A stretch of 64,000 nucleotides of DNA from JAEXOD01 sp963663265. GTDB lineage: Bacteria > Bacteroidota > Ignavibacteria > Ignavibacteriales > Melioribacteraceae. This document shows positions 9,665-16,928 of this stretch, piece by piece. The stretch covers positions 310,001 through 374,000 of the forward strand of contig CAXXXM010000002.1 in NCBI GenBank assembly GCA_963663265.2. Direction: 5' to 3'. Under the pieces are notes generated by a model that worked only from the letters and a program-made list of their open reading frames with translations, was not told where the DNA came from and made no database searches. The first letter of the stretch is position 1, and the number at the start of each line of letters is the position of its first letter. A program made the translations under genes and the position numbers.

Positions 9665-9708
9665 AAAACTCAATTTGTGTAATATTCTACGCAAATTGAG
9701 TTTTTATG
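9665..9708 (+). terminator. Terminator-like hairpin
   Basis: Stem AAAACTCAATTTG/CAAATTGAGTTTT with a 14-nt loop ending in T residues, 18 bp after the outer-membrane protein stop. The symmetry would also allow function on the other strand. Confidence 0.7.
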
Positions 9709-9791
9709 TGATACAGATCAAAATATTCCCACAAAACAGAACATATCCAACAATACTCCCTTTTTTATTTTTATGGTTCTATAATTTTTTT

Positions 9792-9799
9792 TATCTTTG
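9792..9799 (+). promoter_or_regulatory. -7 box TATCTTTG upstream of the first lipoprotein
   Basis: Exact match to the TAnnTTTG box of Bacteroidota promoters, about 108 nt before the start codon. No TTG is found at the expected -33 position. The implied long 5' leader contains an ACTTTG/CAAAGT hairpin near 9850-9873. Confidence 0.4.
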
Positions 9800-9906
9800 T
9801 AAAAAATCATAATTCATTACACAAAAAGAAAAAATAAATACTAAACATAAATACTTTGCTTTGTTACAAACAAAGTCTTTTTTAAAAACTAACAAGAGGA
9901 AAAAAA

Positions 9907-10524
9907 ATGAGAAAACTAATTTTGCTAGGATTTATTGTAATTAGTGTTGCTTTTTACAACTGTGGAGGTGATAACAGCAGCAATGTAGAAATGAAAAGTA
10001 ATGAATTACTTGGCGAAATTCCTTCAATGGTAAAAGATGCCACTATTAAAATTGATGAATTGGAATCTGAACTTGAAAAGGTTGAGACACAAGAAGATTA
10101 TATGAAATTAGCAACAGAATTAAAAACTTACAAGGAAGAATTTAAAGACAAAATTGCAAAAAAAGTTAGCGAATCGAATATCTGTCACAAAGATACTCCA
10201 TTTGAAAACTTGGACTATGCTGATTTTACCATTTCAAATGTAAAAATAGACACAGTATATAATAATGGAAGAGTTCAATTTGAATTTTTATTAAAGATTA
10301 AAGAAACAGTTAAAGAACAAAGATATACACCATTTATATATTTCAAAGCTGTAGATAAAGCCGGACAAGATATTCCAAAAGCAATAACAGTTGCAGCTGG
10401 AAGCAGATTGAGCATTAAACCTGGAGATGATATTTCAGCCAGAGGTGTTCTTGATGCTGACTTATTAGAAGACTTTACTAAAATTAAAATTATCACCAAA
10501 GAAGAGTACGATAAAAAGAAATAA
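9907..10524 (+). CDS. Lipoprotein, copy 1 of a tandem pair
   Basis: 205 residues. Lipoprotein signal with lipobox FYNC, Cys19 being the predicted lipidated residue (MRKLILLGFIVISVAFYNC). An acidic alpha-helical segment (about 35-90) with heptad-like E/K/L spacing suggests a coiled coil. It is followed by a beta-rich domain (NLDYADFTISNVKIDTVYNNG; FIYFKAVDKAGQDIPKA) that resembles small extracellular immunoglobulin-like folds. Function unknown. The protein at 11013-11627 is a clear paralog along its full length, ending with the same TKEEYDKK sequence and followed by an almost identical terminator. RBS AGAGGA. Confidence 0.75.
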   Translation: MRKLILLGFIVISVAFYNCGGDNSSNVEMKSNELLGEIPSMVKDATIKIDELESELEKVETQEDYMKLATELKTYKEEFKDKIAKKVSESNICHKDTPFENLDYADFTISNVKIDTVYNNGRVQFEFLLKIKETVKEQRYTPFIYFKAVDKAGQDIPKAITVAAGSRLSIKPGDDISARGVLDADLLEDFTKIKIITKEEYDKKK

Positions 10525-10547
10525 GACCGTATTTTTTTTACACTAAA

Positions 10548-10577
10548 AAGGCTAAGTTTATTAACTTAGCCTTTTTT
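10548..10577 (+). terminator. Terminator of lipoprotein copy 1
   Basis: Stem AAGGCTAAGTT/AACTTAGCCTT followed by T residues. The same hairpin with the same TTAT/TTAT-type loop follows copy 2 at 11656-11686, so the terminator belongs to the duplicated unit. Confidence 0.85.
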
Positions 10578-10594
10578 ATTAATTGTCAATCTGA

Positions 10595-10798
10595 GGAGAA
10601 GAGAAAGGTTATTTTTCCTTTAAATATAAGGATATTGTATTTGGGCAGTTCTATAACTATTTCAGCATAATTACAAAAAAATATTTAAGAAAAATTATTC
10701 AGATAATTTCCTCAACTGCATATAAACAAACAGAAATGCTAATGGATAGAAATTTAAAGTTTGAACGACCCTATCATTTTTCTCGTAAATTTCATTAA
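10595..10798 (+). pseudogene. Remnant of a paralog of the 403-residue outer-membrane protein
   Basis: An open frame without a start codon. It reads EKGYFSFKYKD, then QFYNYFSIITKKYLRKIIQI, then SSTAYKQTEM. The intact protein at 8436-9647 has DKGYYSLKYKD, then QFYNDISTITKKPQYLGKII, then SSSIYKTSER in the same order. Nucleotide similarity is also plain (AAAAATTATTCAGATAATTT is shared). About 190 codons upstream and 130 downstream are missing. The frame stops at TAA 10796-10798, exactly where two IS-like 18-bp repeats begin. Confidence 0.85.
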
Positions 10799-10841
10799 TG
10801 ACATTTCTATTTTGCTGAAACAGTGACATTTCTATTTTGCT
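10799..10841. repeat. Two 18-bp direct repeats, possible IS21-type end remnant
   Basis: TGACATTTCTATTTTGCT occurs at 10799-10816 and perfectly again at 10824-10841, period 25 bp. It is followed by ATTACA. Multiple short repeats starting TGAC at the element end are known for IS21-family insertion sequences. No transposase gene and no opposite end are in the window, so this is at most a solo end. It abuts the truncated outer-membrane pseudogene. Confidence 0.45.
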
Positions 10842-11012
10842 ATTACATTTGATTTTTTTAATGTGTTTTCTTCTTGTATGTAGGACTTTATATGCTTATA
10901 TTCTTTTTAAGAAGGAGATAATAATACAAAGCAACAAAGAATTAGTCAATATAAAGATTTTGTTTTGTTTTTTCAAAGCAAAATTAATTTATAAATAAAA
11001 TGAGGTAAAATA

Positions 11013-11627
11013 ATGAAAATACTAATTTTCTTAGGATTAATCGTAATCAGTGTTGTTTTTTGTAATTGCGGCGGGGATAGTAATGTCGATGTAGAAATGA
11101 AAGACAATGAATTATTTGGTGAACTCCCTTCAATGATAAAAGAAGGCGAATTAAAAATTGCAGAATTAAAGGAAAATCTTAGCAATGCAGAGTCTCAAGA
11201 TGATTACATGAAATTAAATGTTGAATTAAAAAAATTCAAGAAAGAGTTTGAAGCTGAACTTGCTGAAAAAGTTAAAGATTCAAAAATTTGTGGCAAAACT
11301 ATTGAATTTGAGAACTTAGATTATCCTGATTTTACTATTGAAAAGGCTATTCTTGATACTGTTTATTCCAATGGTGCATTTAATTTTGGCTTTGTATTAA
11401 AGATGAAAGAAGATTCCAAAATGAAAAGATATAATCAAATTGTATACTTCAAGGCAGTTGATAAAGCCGGTAAGGATATTCCAAAAGGAATATCAGTCGC
11501 AGCAAGTTTGCGATCTAATAATGAACCAGATTTAGAAAAAGTTGCTAAAGGAAGTATTAATGGTAGTTTATTAGAAGACTTTGCCAAAATTAAAATTATT
11601 ACAAAAGAAGAGTACGATAAGAAATAG
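11013..11627 (+). CDS. Lipoprotein, copy 2 of a tandem pair
   Basis: 204 residues, lipobox VFCNC (predicted lipidated Cys at 19). Same architecture as the 9907-10524 product: acidic helical region, then a beta-rich domain with NLDYPDFTIEKAILDTVYSNG and VYFKAVDKAGKDIPKG, ending TKEEYDKK. The two have diverged moderately but show no frame damage, so both are probably functional. The 385 bp before it (10628-11012) are mostly the remains of a duplicated outer-membrane gene and an IS-like end. Function unknown. Confidence 0.75.
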   Translation: MKILIFLGLIVISVVFCNCGGDSNVDVEMKDNELFGELPSMIKEGELKIAELKENLSNAESQDDYMKLNVELKKFKKEFEAELAEKVKDSKICGKTIEFENLDYPDFTIEKAILDTVYSNGAFNFGFVLKMKEDSKMKRYNQIVYFKAVDKAGKDIPKGISVAASLRSNNEPDLEKVAKGSINGSLLEDFAKIKIITKEEYDKK

Positions 11628-11655
11628 CACCTTTAAATACATTTTTACAATAAAA

Positions 11656-11686
11656 AAGGCTAAGTTTATTAACTTAGCCTTTTTTA
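11656..11686 (+). terminator. Terminator of lipoprotein copy 2
   Basis: Stem AAGGCTAAGTT/AACTTAGCCTT with T run; duplicate of the hairpin at 10548-10577. Confidence 0.85.
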
Positions 11687-11755
11687 TTATTACTTCTAAT
11701 ATTCTCAACATAAAATATTATCTCAAGAAATAATTTATAAATAATAAAGTTTTAC

Positions 11756-11786
11756 TTGACAAATTAAAATAAAATCTGTAAATTAG
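11756..11786 (+). promoter_or_regulatory. Promoter of the Fur/PerR-like regulator operon
   Basis: TTGACA at 11756-11761 and TAAATTAG at 11779-11786 (one mismatch to TAnnTTTG) with exactly 20 nt between TTG and TA. The perfect palindrome at 11800-11814 lies just downstream, covering the expected start region. Confidence 0.65.
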
Positions 11787-11799
11787 ATAAAGTATTAAT

Positions 11800-11814
11800 T
11801 AAGAATTATTCTTA
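11800..11814. promoter_or_regulatory. PerR/Fur-type operator
   Basis: Perfect 7-1-7 inverted repeat TAAGAAT-T-ATTCTTA, the symmetry and length of Per/Fur boxes (7-1-7). It sits between the predicted promoter and the regulator gene, so autorepression is likely and would extend to the downstream bacterioferritin and peroxiredoxin genes. Confidence 0.65.
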
Positions 11815-11831
11815 TTTAGGAATTTTTATAA

Positions 11832-12242
11832 ATGCAAGCACTTTCAGAACTAATAAATAAAAACGGTTTAAAAGTAACGCCACAGAGATTAGCAATATTA
11901 GATGCTATAATATCTTTACATAATCACCCTACTGCTGAAAATATTTGTGATTATATAAAAATAAGCCATCCAAATATTGCAATGGGGACAGTTTACAATG
12001 TTTTAGATTCGTTTGTAGAAAAAGGAATAATTGAAAAGGTAGTAACAGCCCACGATGTTATGCGATACGATTTTGTTTCAGAAAAACATCACCACTTATA
12101 TTGTTCTGAATCCAACAGAATTGAAGATTTTTATGATGATGAATTAACTAATATTTTAGAAAATTATTTTAATAGAAAGAATATTCCAAATTTTAAAGTA
12201 AAAGATATTAAATTGCAGATAATTGGAAATTTTGACAAGTGA
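11832..12242 (+). CDS. Fur-family peroxide/metal regulator, PerR-like
   Basis: 136 residues. The winged-helix DNA-binding domain covers 1-82 (GLKVTPQRLAIL; HPTAENICDYI; GTVYNVLDSFVEKGIIE). The dimerisation domain starts at the metal-binding HHHLYC (86-91). The usual first structural CxxC is reduced to C91-S-E-S94 and there is no second CxxC at the C-terminus, so a structural Zn(Cys)4 site is absent. Target genes follow directly: bacterioferritin 64 bp downstream, then peroxiredoxin. This context favours a PerR-type sensor of peroxide or iron over a classic Fur, but the metal cannot be decided from sequence. Confidence 0.85.
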   Translation: MQALSELINKNGLKVTPQRLAILDAIISLHNHPTAENICDYIKISHPNIAMGTVYNVLDSFVEKGIIEKVVTAHDVMRYDFVSEKHHHLYCSESNRIEDFYDDELTNILENYFNRKNIPNFKVKDIKLQIIGNFDK

Positions 12243-12306
12243 AAGCTAAATATTATCTAATGAAAGAGTGAATTACCGCTATTAAATATATAGGAGAACG
12301 AACAAG

Positions 12307-12807
12307 ATGAAAGAAAAGAGCATTGAATTATTAAACAAATCTGTTGCAGACGAATTAACAGCAGTTCACCAGTATATGTATTTTCACTTCCATTGTGATG
12401 ACCAAGGTTTTGATTTATTAGCAAATTTATTTAGAAGAACCGCTATTGAAGAAATGATGCACGTTGAACAGCTTGCTGAAAGAATTTTGTTTTTAAAAGG
12501 CGATGTTGAAATGAAAGCAAGTGAAGAAGTTAAAAAAGTGCATAATGTAAAAGAAATGTTGGACATGGCAGCAGAAATGGAAAAACAGAGTGCCCATGAT
12601 TACAATGTTTTTGCAAATGAATGTGCTCAAAATGCTGATTCAGTAACAAAAAAATTATTTGAAGCTTTAGTTGCTGATGAAGAAAGACATTTTGACCAAT
12701 ATGATGTTGAATTAGAAAATTTACAAAAGTTTGGAGATAATTATCTCGCATTACAATCGATTGAAAGAAGCAAAACAATTGCATCGGGAAAACCCGGACA
12801 ACAATAA
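12307..12807 (+). CDS. bfr: Bacterioferritin-like iron-storage protein
   Basis: 166 residues, four-helix ferritin-like fold. Ferroxidase ligands are visible: E16, then E49 and H52 in EEMMHVEQLAERILFLKGD, and the late EERH motif (about 126-129). M50 aligns with the haem-ligand Met52 of E. coli bacterioferritin, so haem binding between subunits is plausible. It would oxidise and store iron as a 24-mer, limiting Fenton chemistry. It sits between the PerR-like regulator and the peroxiredoxin, a coherent oxidative-stress operon. RBS AGGAGA. The tail after residue 155 is a short family-atypical extension ending KPGQQ. Confidence 0.9.
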   Translation: MKEKSIELLNKSVADELTAVHQYMYFHFHCDDQGFDLLANLFRRTAIEEMMHVEQLAERILFLKGDVEMKASEEVKKVHNVKEMLDMAAEMEKQSAHDYNVFANECAQNADSVTKKLFEALVADEERHFDQYDVELENLQKFGDNYLALQSIERSKTIASGKPGQQ

Positions 12808-12844
12808 TTAATTTTAACAATTAACAAATTATATAGGTGAAATA

Positions 12845-13552
12845 ATGGAAAACAACGAAGTATTTGCAATGCCACGTATTGGAGAAAAAGCTCCAGAATT
12901 TAAAGCTGTAACAACTCAAGGTGAAATTAACTTCCCTGCTGACTATACCGGAAGTTGGGTAATTTTATTTAGCCATCCTGCTGATTTTACTCCTGTATGT
13001 ACATCAGAATTTATGACATTTGCTACATTAGAAGAAAAATTTGCAGAATTAAACTGTAAATTAGTTGGTCTTTCTGTAGATGGTTTATACAGCCACATCG
13101 CTTGGTTAAGAACAATAAAAGAAAAAATCAATTACAAAGGAATGAAAGATGTTGAAGTTAAGTTTCCTTTAATTGAAGATATTACGATGGAAGTAGCTAA
13201 AAAATATGGTATGATTCAACCTGGCGAAAGTAATACTAAAGCAGTTAGAGCCGTTTTTGTAATTGATCCTAAAGGAATAATCCGTACTGTTATTTATTAT
13301 CCATTAAGTTTAGGTCGTAATTTCGATGAATTATTAAGAGTAGTTCAAGCATTAAAAACTGCTGATGCTTTTTCAATTGCAACTCCTGCAGATTGGAGAC
13401 CGGGCGATGCTGTCATTGTTCCTACTGCCGGTTCTTGTGGTACTGCAAAAGAACGTATGGAAAGCAAAGATGAAATGACTTGTCATGACTGGTTCTTCTG
13501 TACAAAAGAATTGAGCAAAGAAAAAGTATTAGAAGCCATTATTAAAAAGTAA
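12845..13552 (+). CDS. Peroxiredoxin (Prx6/archaeal-type AhpC-TSA)
   Basis: 235 residues. Thioredoxin-fold AhpC/TSA domain with the peroxidatic motif HPADFTPVCTSEF, catalytic Cys52. The C-terminal domain contains MTCHDWFFCTKEL, matching the pair of C-terminal cysteines seen in archaeal peroxiredoxins, so resolution by a C-terminal Cys is likely. It reduces hydrogen peroxide and organic peroxides in the cytosol. It lies 37 bp after the bacterioferritin gene and is probably the last gene of the PerR-like operon, followed by a strong terminator. Confidence 0.93.
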   Translation: MENNEVFAMPRIGEKAPEFKAVTTQGEINFPADYTGSWVILFSHPADFTPVCTSEFMTFATLEEKFAELNCKLVGLSVDGLYSHIAWLRTIKEKINYKGMKDVEVKFPLIEDITMEVAKKYGMIQPGESNTKAVRAVFVIDPKGIIRTVIYYPLSLGRNFDELLRVVQALKTADAFSIATPADWRPGDAVIVPTAGSCGTAKERMESKDEMTCHDWFFCTKELSKEKVLEAIIKK

Positions 13553-13559
13553 AATTTAT

Positions 13560-13585
13560 CAGGGGGCTTTTGCCCCCTTTTTTAT
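13560..13585. terminator. Bidirectional terminator between convergent operons
   Basis: Stem GGGGGC/GCCCCC with a 4-nt loop, flanked by T residues on the plus strand. It separates the peroxiredoxin gene from the convergent SdiA-type lipoprotein gene. Confidence 0.85.
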
Positions 13586-14316
13586 TCAACTTTATAAACT
13601 GTCATTGTATTTAATTCATCATTAACAATATATAGCAAACTGTTTTTTTCATCTAAAGCGATTCCTTCATATTTGTCAAAAGGAACAGTAAATTTTTTAA
13701 TTACTCCTTTTGTTGCTGACCACCAAAAAACAACTTTACTTTCATCACTTACAAAAACATAACAGTCTTGTTCGGTTGAATAAGTAACATCCGATAAATC
13801 CTCTGTCAATGTTAACGTGTCTATTGAAGCTACTGAAAAATCAGAATTTAGGGTAAGCATGGCAGTAGGATTTTGTTCATTAATGATTACAAAATTTCCG
13901 GCTCCGTTTTTTGTAATACCTTCAAAACCATGGTTCTCATCACCTGCAAAACTTAATGTATAAGTAGCTAAAACATTCCCTTCTAAATCTATTTTAACAA
14001 GTTTTCTCAACTTTTCTTCAACAACCCATAATGAAGAATCAGCTTCTTGATAATAAATCCCTTCAATATCATCTCCTTCATAACTTAGTGTGGTAACAAT
14101 TTCTCCTGAAGTATTTATCTGATATACTTTTTGAGCTCTCCCACCAGCAACCCATAAATTTTTACCGGTAGAATCAATTGCTATCCCGGATGGTTCATCA
14201 ATTGTTAACAAAATATTTGAAACTTGTACTAATACTGGATTATATTCAGATTCGGTACTTGATTCACATCCATAAATAATAACAACTAAAATAAAAATCA
14301 CAAAAGCATTTTTCAT
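13582..14316 (-). CDS. SdiA-regulated-type beta-propeller lipoprotein
   Basis: 244 residues from the ATG at 14314-14316. That start is chosen over a TTG 12 bp upstream because GGGGGAG lies 3 nt before it. Lipobox IYGC gives a lipidated Cys17. The rest is a propeller of repeating sections: PSGIAIDSTGKNLWVAGG, DDIEGIYYQ, GFEGITKNG, DLSDVTYS, YEGIALDEKNSLLYIVND, typical of the SdiA-regulated/esterase-like phytase group. It is last in the HlyD-VTC-DUF4956 operon, 17 bp after DUF4956. A paralog is at 47235-47981. A phytase-like phosphatase role would suit a polyphosphate locus, but catalytic residues cannot be assigned. Confidence 0.8.
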   Translation of the reverse strand: MKNAFVIFILVVIIYGCESSTESEYNPVLVQVSNILLTIDEPSGIAIDSTGKNLWVAGGRAQKVYQINTSGEIVTTLSYEGDDIEGIYYQEADSSLWVVEEKLRKLVKIDLEGNVLATYTLSFAGDENHGFEGITKNGAGNFVIINEQNPTAMLTLNSDFSVASIDTLTLTEDLSDVTYSTEQDCYVFVSDESKVVFWWSATKGVIKKFTVPFDKYEGIALDEKNSLLYIVNDELNTMTVYKVE

Positions 14317-14333
14317 TGGCTCCCCCAAATAAT

Positions 14334-15008
14334 TTAAACGCGTTCTTCATCAAAAAACAAGTTAACATTTTTTGCATTATCTAATTGCAAAATATTTGAA
14401 ATAAACTCATTTGGCTTCGTACTCCTTTTAAAAGATACATAATAAGAGTATTCAGCTTCTGAAGTGTTTCCAATAGATTTAATATTAATAACACTATACT
14501 TATTACAATATTTATCAAGTAAAGATGTCAACTTATTTTCAGATTTCAAATCAAGTAAACCAACAAACTGTAACAAGTATTGATCATTTCTGAAAGTAAA
14601 AATATTTGTCTTATTAAATGCAAAAAGAATTATGCCAATTATTAGAGAACCAATAATTGCAAGTTTATGGTAACCAACCCCAACCGACATACCTACTGCT
14701 AACCCAAAAAATATATATACAATATCAAGTGTATCCTTTATTGCGGTACGGAATCGAATAATTGACATAGCACCTACGAGTCCAAAAGCTCGAGCCAAAT
14801 TATTCCCAATAACCATTATTACTAAAGTAGTAATAAGCGATAAGAACATAATAGAGTTAACAAAAGAATCACTAAACCCAGGACCTTTATAACTAAATCG
14901 ATATATAATTGTAATAAAAAAACTACAAGCTAAACTGAGCAGCAAATTAACAATAATTTCAGCAACAGTAGGTGCAAACACATTAACGGAGTGAAGGTTT
15001 TCAATCAT
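14334..15008 (-). CDS. DUF4956 membrane protein
   Basis: 224 residues. Four to five hydrophobic helices lie within residues 18-140, with the conserved section GLVGAMSIIRFRTAIKDTLDIVYIFFGLAVGM (about 75-105), and a soluble C-terminal domain of about 85 residues follows. The pattern is typical of DUF4956, a family of unknown function repeatedly encoded beside VTC-domain polyphosphate polymerase-like proteins, as here: the VTC gene ends 7 bp upstream. It may anchor or energise polymer synthesis at the inner membrane. The C-terminal domain resembles the ACT-like tails of MgtC relatives, but this is weak. Confidence 0.88.
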   Translation of the reverse strand: MIENLHSVNVFAPTVAEIIVNLLLSLACSFFITIIYRFSYKGPGFSDSFVNSIMFLSLITTLVIMVIGNNLARAFGLVGAMSIIRFRTAIKDTLDIVYIFFGLAVGMSVGVGYHKLAIIGSLIIGIILFAFNKTNIFTFRNDQYLLQFVGLLDLKSENKLTSLLDKYCNKYSVINIKSIGNTSEAEYSYYVSFKRSTKPNEFISNILQLDNAKNVNLFFDEERV

Positions 15009-15015
15009 AACATTT

Positions 15016-15744
15016 TCATTTTATTTGTTGTTTATGTTTATCAAAACAAATAGCATATTTTGATACAGAAGTTCTTTGAAGATTATATTTATTTATCACC
15101 CTTGGAACCCAAGCAGGAATAACCATATAAAACTTTACTTCCAAGACAAAAAAATTATCCATACATGAAACTAAATTATCATCATAAAACAAGCCGGAAA
15201 AAGATCGTTCTACAGAACTACGTAAATTTTTATCAAAAGTAATTCGTAACGAACTATTAAATTTGCACTGATAAGCTTCCCTTTCATAAACAATTAATAA
15301 TAGAGGGGATAGTTTACGTTTAGAATAGCTAAACATAAATTTATCAATACTCTTTTTATTTTTAGGTTCACGTTCGTTAGAGTCAAATACCGAACCATCA
15401 TAAAAATCGCCAAATAATTTTCCCAACTTATTATAATAAACTAATCCCCTATCTTTCGAAATGATATTTTCATCTTTATGTTTTATTTCAATGAAAACCT
15501 TTGAATCGTCTGTCAAATAATTATACCCACGTATTCTATATTTTTTTCTATTTCGGCTACCATCTATTTTTTCATTATAGCATTTAAAGTCATAACTGTC
15601 ACAATAAATACTTCTGCAGATATACTCTTTATTTTCCATTTTTTCGGCAAAAGAATCATATTCCATAAAAGGAAGCATATCATTTCTCAGCGAATCCATC
15701 TTATCAATGGGAACCAAATATTTATATTCTAATCTTGCATTCAT
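15016..15744 (-). CDS. VTC-domain protein (polyphosphate polymerase-like)
   Basis: 242 residues forming the tunnel-shaped triphosphate-binding fold. Basic and acidic tunnel residues are visible: E6 and K8 in LEYKYLV, R44 in ICRSIYCDS, the RKKYRIRGY cluster at 66-74, and EIKHK at 86-90. VTC domains make or bind inorganic polyphosphate at membranes, using ATP. There is no SPX domain. It lies 1 bp after the HlyD-like gene and 7 bp before DUF4956, so the three are translationally coupled. Whether the product is polyphosphate or a modified surface polymer is not known. Confidence 0.88.
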   Translation of the reverse strand: MNARLEYKYLVPIDKMDSLRNDMLPFMEYDSFAEKMENKEYICRSIYCDSYDFKCYNEKIDGSRNRKKYRIRGYNYLTDDSKVFIEIKHKDENIISKDRGLVYYNKLGKLFGDFYDGSVFDSNEREPKNKKSIDKFMFSYSKRKLSPLLLIVYEREAYQCKFNSSLRITFDKNLRSSVERSFSGLFYDDNLVSCMDNFFVLEVKFYMVIPAWVPRVINKYNLQRTSVSKYAICFDKHKQQIK

Positions 15745-15745
15745 T

Positions 15746-16816
15746 CTAATTTGTAATATAGTTTTTAATTAATCCAAATAAGTTTATTTTACTTATTTCC
15801 ATCGAACTTTCGCACACCATTCCGGGGATTAAAAATAAATCATCATTTTTTACTAAAACAGCTGCAAAAACAACTTGTTCATAATGAAGTACTTTAACTT
15901 CTTTGCTAATAGAAAGAATTGTACCATAATATTCTTTATTTGCATTATTAATTATAATTTTCAATTCATCCCCTTCATTAATTTGGTTCAAGAAATTAAG
16001 TTTAATGGGAAATTTTAACACTACTTGTTCATTATTAATAACAGTCAATAGTGTATCTGGGGCAAAAGAACGTATCACCTCACCACTAATAGGGGAAGTA
16101 ATTAATAGATTGTTTTTATGAGTTTCTAATTGGGCAATATTATTTTTGTGTGATTTTATTTTTTCTTCTAAGTAGTTAATGGTTTGAGGTTTGGCTCCGG
16201 ATTTTCGTGAGTCTAATATAGATTGATTTATTTCAATTTCGGTTTGGAGCTGAAATATTTTGGCTTTTTCGTTTAAGAATTCTTCCTCCGAAACAAATCC
16301 TTTTTCATGAAGTTTTTCAATTCTATCGAAATTAATTTTTTCTTGCTCTAATTGTAATTTTGATAATTTTATTCTTTTTTCATATTCTTCTACAAGTGGA
16401 GTTTTTTCTCCTGCTTTGTTTTCCTCAAGTTCTGCTTCGGCTAATTTTAGCTCCCCATTCAATGAAATGATTTTTTCATTTAAATAGCTTGAACAAGTTG
16501 CCCCAATAGTATCCCCTTTTTTAATGAATCGATTTTTCAGTAGTTTCGTATCAAAACAAAAAGACATTGTTTCCCCACGTTGGAACTGAGAGATATTATA
16601 GTTGGTATTTAACCCACTAAAATAATCTACAACAGAACTTGTAATTTGTCCATTTGTTCCTTTACAAACCACCCATTTTGTTACAGGAAATACTTCACAA
16701 TAAGTATTAATTGAATTAGGAAATTCGACATTGCCAAAACCCATAGCTAATATTAGAATAACCAGAAAGAAAGCTGAGTATAGATAATACAAATTTCCTT
16801 TCTTCTTAATAGTCAT
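15746..16816 (-). CDS. HlyD/membrane-fusion-type periplasmic adaptor
   Basis: About 356 residues. The ATG at 16814-16816 is preferred because GGAAG lies 5 nt upstream; an ATG 12 bp earlier (16828) is possible. One N-terminal membrane helix (about 8-26), a biotinyl-lipoyl-like section, a long alpha-helical hairpin rich in E/K/L (about 110-240), then the second lipoyl half (NLLITSPISGEVIRSF) and a beta-barrel (EGDELKIIINNANKEYYGTILSIS). Such adaptors link an inner-membrane transporter to an outer-membrane channel, but no ABC or RND partner is nearby. The gene heads the VTC-DUF4956-SdiA operon. A weak hairpin (AAACCTAAAA/TTTTAGGTTT, 16843-16904) separates it from the GH5 gene. Confidence 0.85.
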   Translation of the reverse strand: MTIKKKGNLYYLYSAFFLVILILAMGFGNVEFPNSINTYCEVFPVTKWVVCKGTNGQITSSVVDYFSGLNTNYNISQFQRGETMSFCFDTKLLKNRFIKKGDTIGATCSSYLNEKIISLNGELKLAEAELEENKAGEKTPLVEEYEKRIKLSKLQLEQEKINFDRIEKLHEKGFVSEEEFLNEKAKIFQLQTEIEINQSILDSRKSGAKPQTINYLEEKIKSHKNNIAQLETHKNNLLITSPISGEVIRSFAPDTLLTVINNEQVVLKFPIKLNFLNQINEGDELKIIINNANKEYYGTILSISKEVKVLHYEQVVFAAVLVKNDDLFLIPGMVCESSMEISKINLFGLIKNYITN

Positions 16817-16928
16817 CTTCGCTTCCATCTTTTAATATAAAAAAACCTAAAACAAATTTTAGCCTAATGGTTTAAATTAGACATTAAAATATTATTTTAG
16901 GTTTAAAGTACTAAACTATTTTCTAATT

